The notes under the pieces were generated by a model. That model did no database searches, was not told the origin of the DNA, and worked only from the letters and a program-made list of their open reading frames with translations. A DNA stretch of 15,911 bases from CAZCGA01 sp964498075 (GTDB lineage: Bacteria; Desulfobacterota; Binatia; HRBIN30): contig CAZCGA010000138.1 of NCBI GenBank assembly GCA_964498075.1, forward strand, positions 1 to 15,911. The letters are read 5' to 3'. Numbering within the stretch: the stretch's first letter is position 1; the number at the start of each line of letters is the position of its first letter. The position numbers and the translations under genes are program-made. Positions 13,955 through 15,911 of the stretch are shown piece by piece.

Positions 13955-15565
13955 ATGAGGAGCGGACACCGCCGCGATCTGCAGTCGTGTGCGCCATATC
14001 CGGATGCCATACGAGCGCAGCGATCTCCCGCCGACTTCGTTGTGCGATGGTTGATGATTGGCTTGCTAGTCGCCGCGCACTTGTGGCTGGCGCGCGTCTC
14101 CTTCGCCTCCGAGCAGTCCGAGCGCCTCTACTCGCGCGGCCTCGTCGACTTCCACGTGCAGCGCTATGCCGACGCGTTGAAGCTCTTCACCGAAGCGGTG
14201 GAGGCCGATCCCAACGACGCCTACGCGCTCTACTATCGCGGCGCGACACAGGGACGGCTGGGGAACTTCTCCGCCGCCCTCAAAGACCTGCGCGCCGCGC
14301 TGGCGAAGAAGCCCGACCTCGAGCAGGCGAACCTGGAGATCGGTGTCGCGCTGGTGCAGACCGGCGCCTTCAGCGACGCCCTGCCCTTCCTCGAAAGGGC
14401 ACAGCGCATCGCCGATGCGGAGGCGCAAGCCTCACTCTATCTCGGCATCGCCCAGCTCCGCCTCGCCCAGCTCGATGCGGCACGGCAGAGCTTCGCGCGC
14501 GCCGCGGACCGCGATGCCACGCTGATCCTGTCCGCACGCTACTACCAAGGCATCATCGACTTCCGCCAGGAGAAGTGGCAGGACGCCGAGGCGCAGTTCT
14601 CGTTCGTCGCCGGCGTGAGCCCGACCTCCGAAATGGGACGAGAGGCCGGCGCCTTCCTGACGCGTCTGCACGAAGGGCGGCAACCGGCGCAGCGCCCCTA
14701 CCAGCTCTACGCGGCGTTCGGGTTTCAGTACGACAGCAACGTCAAGCTGGCGCCGTCGGACGACGCGATCAAGACGCAGTTCGCCCCCGGCAAGCAAGGC
14801 GACGGGCGCATCACCCTCGGCGCCGGCGGCGCGTATGTACCGTGGCGCACCCAGCAGGTCGAGTTCTCCGTCGGCTACGAGTTCTACCAGAGCCTGCACT
14901 TCGACCTCGACGCCTTCAACCTGCAGGACCACCGCCCCAGCGCGCAGGTCGTGGTGAACCTCGGCCCCGTGCAGCTCGGGATGCTCGGACGCTACGACTA
15001 CTATTTCGTGCGCGCCGACAGCTTCCTGCAGGAGGCCAGCGCGCTCCCGTGGGTCACGATCCCCGAGCAGTCGTTCGGCCGCACCGAGGTCTTCTACCGC
15101 ATGCGCCGCCGCGATTTCAAAAAGAAGCCCTTCGCCGGCTTGCGCGACGCCTTCAACCACGCGCCGGGCATCCGCCAGTACGTCTACCTGGGCGCGCCCG
15201 AGCGCTACGTCTCCGTCGCCTATCGGTTCGATCGCGAAGATCCGATCAACGCCATCGGCAACCAGTTCGCCTACGACGGTCATGAGGTCAGCGCCGGCTT
15301 CGGCTGGGCCTTCCCGATCGGCGTGACGACGGAGCTGGATTACGCCTACCGGACCGAGCTATACGCAAGCCAGAGCGAGAACCCGCAGTTCGCACCCAAC
15401 GGCCGGCACGACGATCAGCACCAGGTGATCGCCGCGGTCCACAAAAACCTGACCGAGTACCTGGGGCTCACGGCGGCATACTTCGGGACCTTCAATCACT
15501 CGAACGATGCTCGCTTCGAGTACGATCGCAGCATCGCCTCCCTGTCGGTGGACGTGAGGTATTGA
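13955..15565 (+). CDS. TPR protein with C-terminal outer-membrane beta-barrel
   Basis: A 536-residue protein. A hydrophobic signal (about 31-51, WLMIGLLVAAHLWLARVSFA^SEQ) is followed by TPR-type helices (about 53-240; 'YADALKLFTEAVEADPNDAYALYYRGA' begins the pattern) and about 290 residues of alternating amphipathic strands (YQLYAAFGFQYDSN to the end). The last residues are LSVDVRY, a terminal aromatic as in BAM-inserted barrels. A periplasmic TPR plus barrel recalls Slam- or PelB/BcsC-like export proteins, but the specific family is not clear. ATG 13955 has GGGGGG seven bases upstream; GTG 14042 would give a more standard signal peptide (MRWLMIGLL...) and is a real alternative. The frame is open up to 13778, but that part lies in the transposon. 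The N-terminal 50 residues differ from those at 13080, while residues around the cleavage site are duplicated from it. Likely partners are the two preceding surface proteins (inference). Confidence 0.82.
   Translation: MRSGHRRDLQSCAPYPDAIRAQRSPADFVVRWLMIGLLVAAHLWLARVSFASEQSERLYSRGLVDFHVQRYADALKLFTEAVEADPNDAYALYYRGATQGRLGNFSAALKDLRAALAKKPDLEQANLEIGVALVQTGAFSDALPFLERAQRIADAEAQASLYLGIAQLRLAQLDAARQSFARAADRDATLILSARYYQGIIDFRQEKWQDAEAQFSFVAGVSPTSEMGREAGAFLTRLHEGRQPAQRPYQLYAAFGFQYDSNVKLAPSDDAIKTQFAPGKQGDGRITLGAGGAYVPWRTQQVEFSVGYEFYQSLHFDLDAFNLQDHRPSAQVVVNLGPVQLGMLGRYDYYFVRADSFLQEASALPWVTIPEQSFGRTEVFYRMRRRDFKKKPFAGLRDAFNHAPGIRQYVYLGAPERYVSVAYRFDREDPINAIGNQFAYDGHEVSAGFGWAFPIGVTTELDYAYRTELYASQSENPQFAPNGRHDDQHQVIAAVHKNLTEYLGLTAAYFGTFNHSNDARFEYDRSIASLSVDVRY
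14103..14156 (+). repeat. 54-bp direct repeat, right copy
   Basis: Matches 13138-13191 with one mismatch. Upstream of it the two sites show only weak likeness (GCTTGCTGGCGGCC against GCTTGCTAGTCGCC); downstream they do not align. This copy lies in the intact gene and leads straight into an uninterrupted TPR. Confidence 0.9.
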
Positions 15566-15659
15566 GCAAGGTGAGCACCGCGCATGACACCGATGCATAC
15601 AGATAGAGCGTACGGCCACGACCACTGGGATGACATCGCAACGGGTGTGCCCGAGCGTC
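15566..15659. other. Non-coding stretch after the TPR-barrel gene
   Basis: No gene or clear terminator hairpin is seen between the stop at 15563-15565 and the first palindrome at 15660. No open frame here has a recognisable product. With the repeats that follow, the last 346 bases of the window hold no gene. Confidence 0.5.
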
Positions 15660-15710
15660 GCCAGGGAATGAATTCCCTGGCTGAGTGCTTGAAAAGTCCC
15701 CTGAAGGGAC
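15660..15710 (+). repeat. REP-like palindrome pair, same family as 3114-3165
   Basis: A perfect 10-bp stem, GCCAGGGAAT 15660-15669 with ATTCCCTGGC 15672-15681, is followed by AAGTCCC-CTGAA-GGGACC (stem 15696-15700 with 15706-15710). The order and spacing equal those of H3-H2 near 3114-3165 in the opposite orientation. It lies about 95 bp beyond the TPR-barrel stop and may end or stabilise that transcript. Confidence 0.75.
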
Positions 15711-15728
15711 CGTCGATAAACAAGAACG

Positions 15729-15767
15729 CCCCTCGATACGCCGCCAAGAGAAGGCGGCTACTCGGGG
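15729..15767. repeat. Imperfect palindrome CCCCTCGATACG/CTACTCGGGG
   Basis: CCCCTCGATACGCCGCC (15729-15745) pairs imperfectly with GGCGGCTACTCGGGG (15753-15767) around AAGAGAA. The outer and inner blocks pair well and the middle contains mismatches. It belongs to no gene and looks like a dispersed intergenic repeat. Confidence 0.65.
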
Positions 15768-15780
15768 TGACCGGTCTTAG

Positions 15781-15911
15781 CAGCCCGTTGAAAAAGCAGG
15801 AGGGACCCTTCGACAAGCTCAGGGTGAGCGGAAAAAGGTCATTGAAATCGGGGAGGGGAACCGCTCATGCTGAGCCTGTCGAAGCACGGGGCGGGGTTCT
15901 TCAACGGGCTG
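15781..15911. repeat. 131-bp MITE-like palindromic element
   Basis: The ends are inverted: CAGCCCGTTGAAAAA at 15781-15795 and TTCTTCAACGGGCTG at 15897-15911, differing at one position. An inner inverted pair follows, CCCTTCGACAAGCTCAGGG with GAGCGG, against CCGCTC with TGAGCCTGTCGAAG. The whole unit can fold into one long hairpin and has no coding capacity. It ends exactly at the window edge, so it may extend further. Confidence 0.75.

Noticed and set aside
13897..15285. A 462-codon plus-strand frame overlapping the TPR-barrel gene
   Set aside because: It is extremely Arg/Ala-rich with no domain. The frame ending at 15565 gives TPRs, barrel strands and a terminal aromatic residue.

Overview
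The window is GC-rich throughout and encodes mainly envelope proteins: Sec signal peptides, a lipoprotein, an OmpA-like peptidoglycan-binding protein and a protein ending in an outer-membrane beta-barrel. This indicates a Gram-negative host. The Thr/Pro-rich linkers, Cys-rich inserts, Ser/Thr kinase and TPR-CHAT protein resemble proteins of large-genome deltaproteobacteria-like lineages (Myxococcota, Binatota and relatives). That assignment is inference from style; no marker gene is present.

Left half (about 100-6170, minus strand): three genes that look like one operon, read right to left. First is a membrane-anchored Ser/Thr protein kinase whose extracytoplasmic part ends in a DUF4384-type domain. 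Next is an exported OmpA-like protein that also carries DUF4384. Last is an exported TPR-CHAT protein with nine 42-residue repeats and an intact caspase-type His/Cys pair. A palindromic intergenic repeat lies between the second and third genes and reads through in frame, falsely lengthening the third. Its real start is probably 3027, not 3183.

A 226-bp divergent intergenic region (6167-6392) holds a possible promoter and a hairpin next to the start of the right-hand operon.

Right half (6393-15565, plus strand): a 1520-residue multidomain lipoprotein is followed by a 702-residue secreted protein. Each carries a seven-bladed beta-propeller (YVTN type and Vgb type respectively). They share a module I cannot assign to a known family, present three times in all (twice in the first protein, once in the second). 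The second gene overlaps by ATGA the start of a third gene, a TPR/outer-membrane-barrel protein. Only the first 37 codons of that start survive. They are followed by a 0.7-kb IS200-like (RAYT/Y1 transposase) element bounded by about 100-bp inverted repeats. The barrel gene then begins again with a different signal peptide, and a 54-bp segment is duplicated on both sides of the element. I infer that the lipoprotein and secreted protein are surface-exposed and that the TPR-barrel may help place them there, by loose analogy to Slam-type systems.

Right end (15566-15911): no gene. It holds four successive palindromic repeats, one of the same family as the repeat at 3114-3165.
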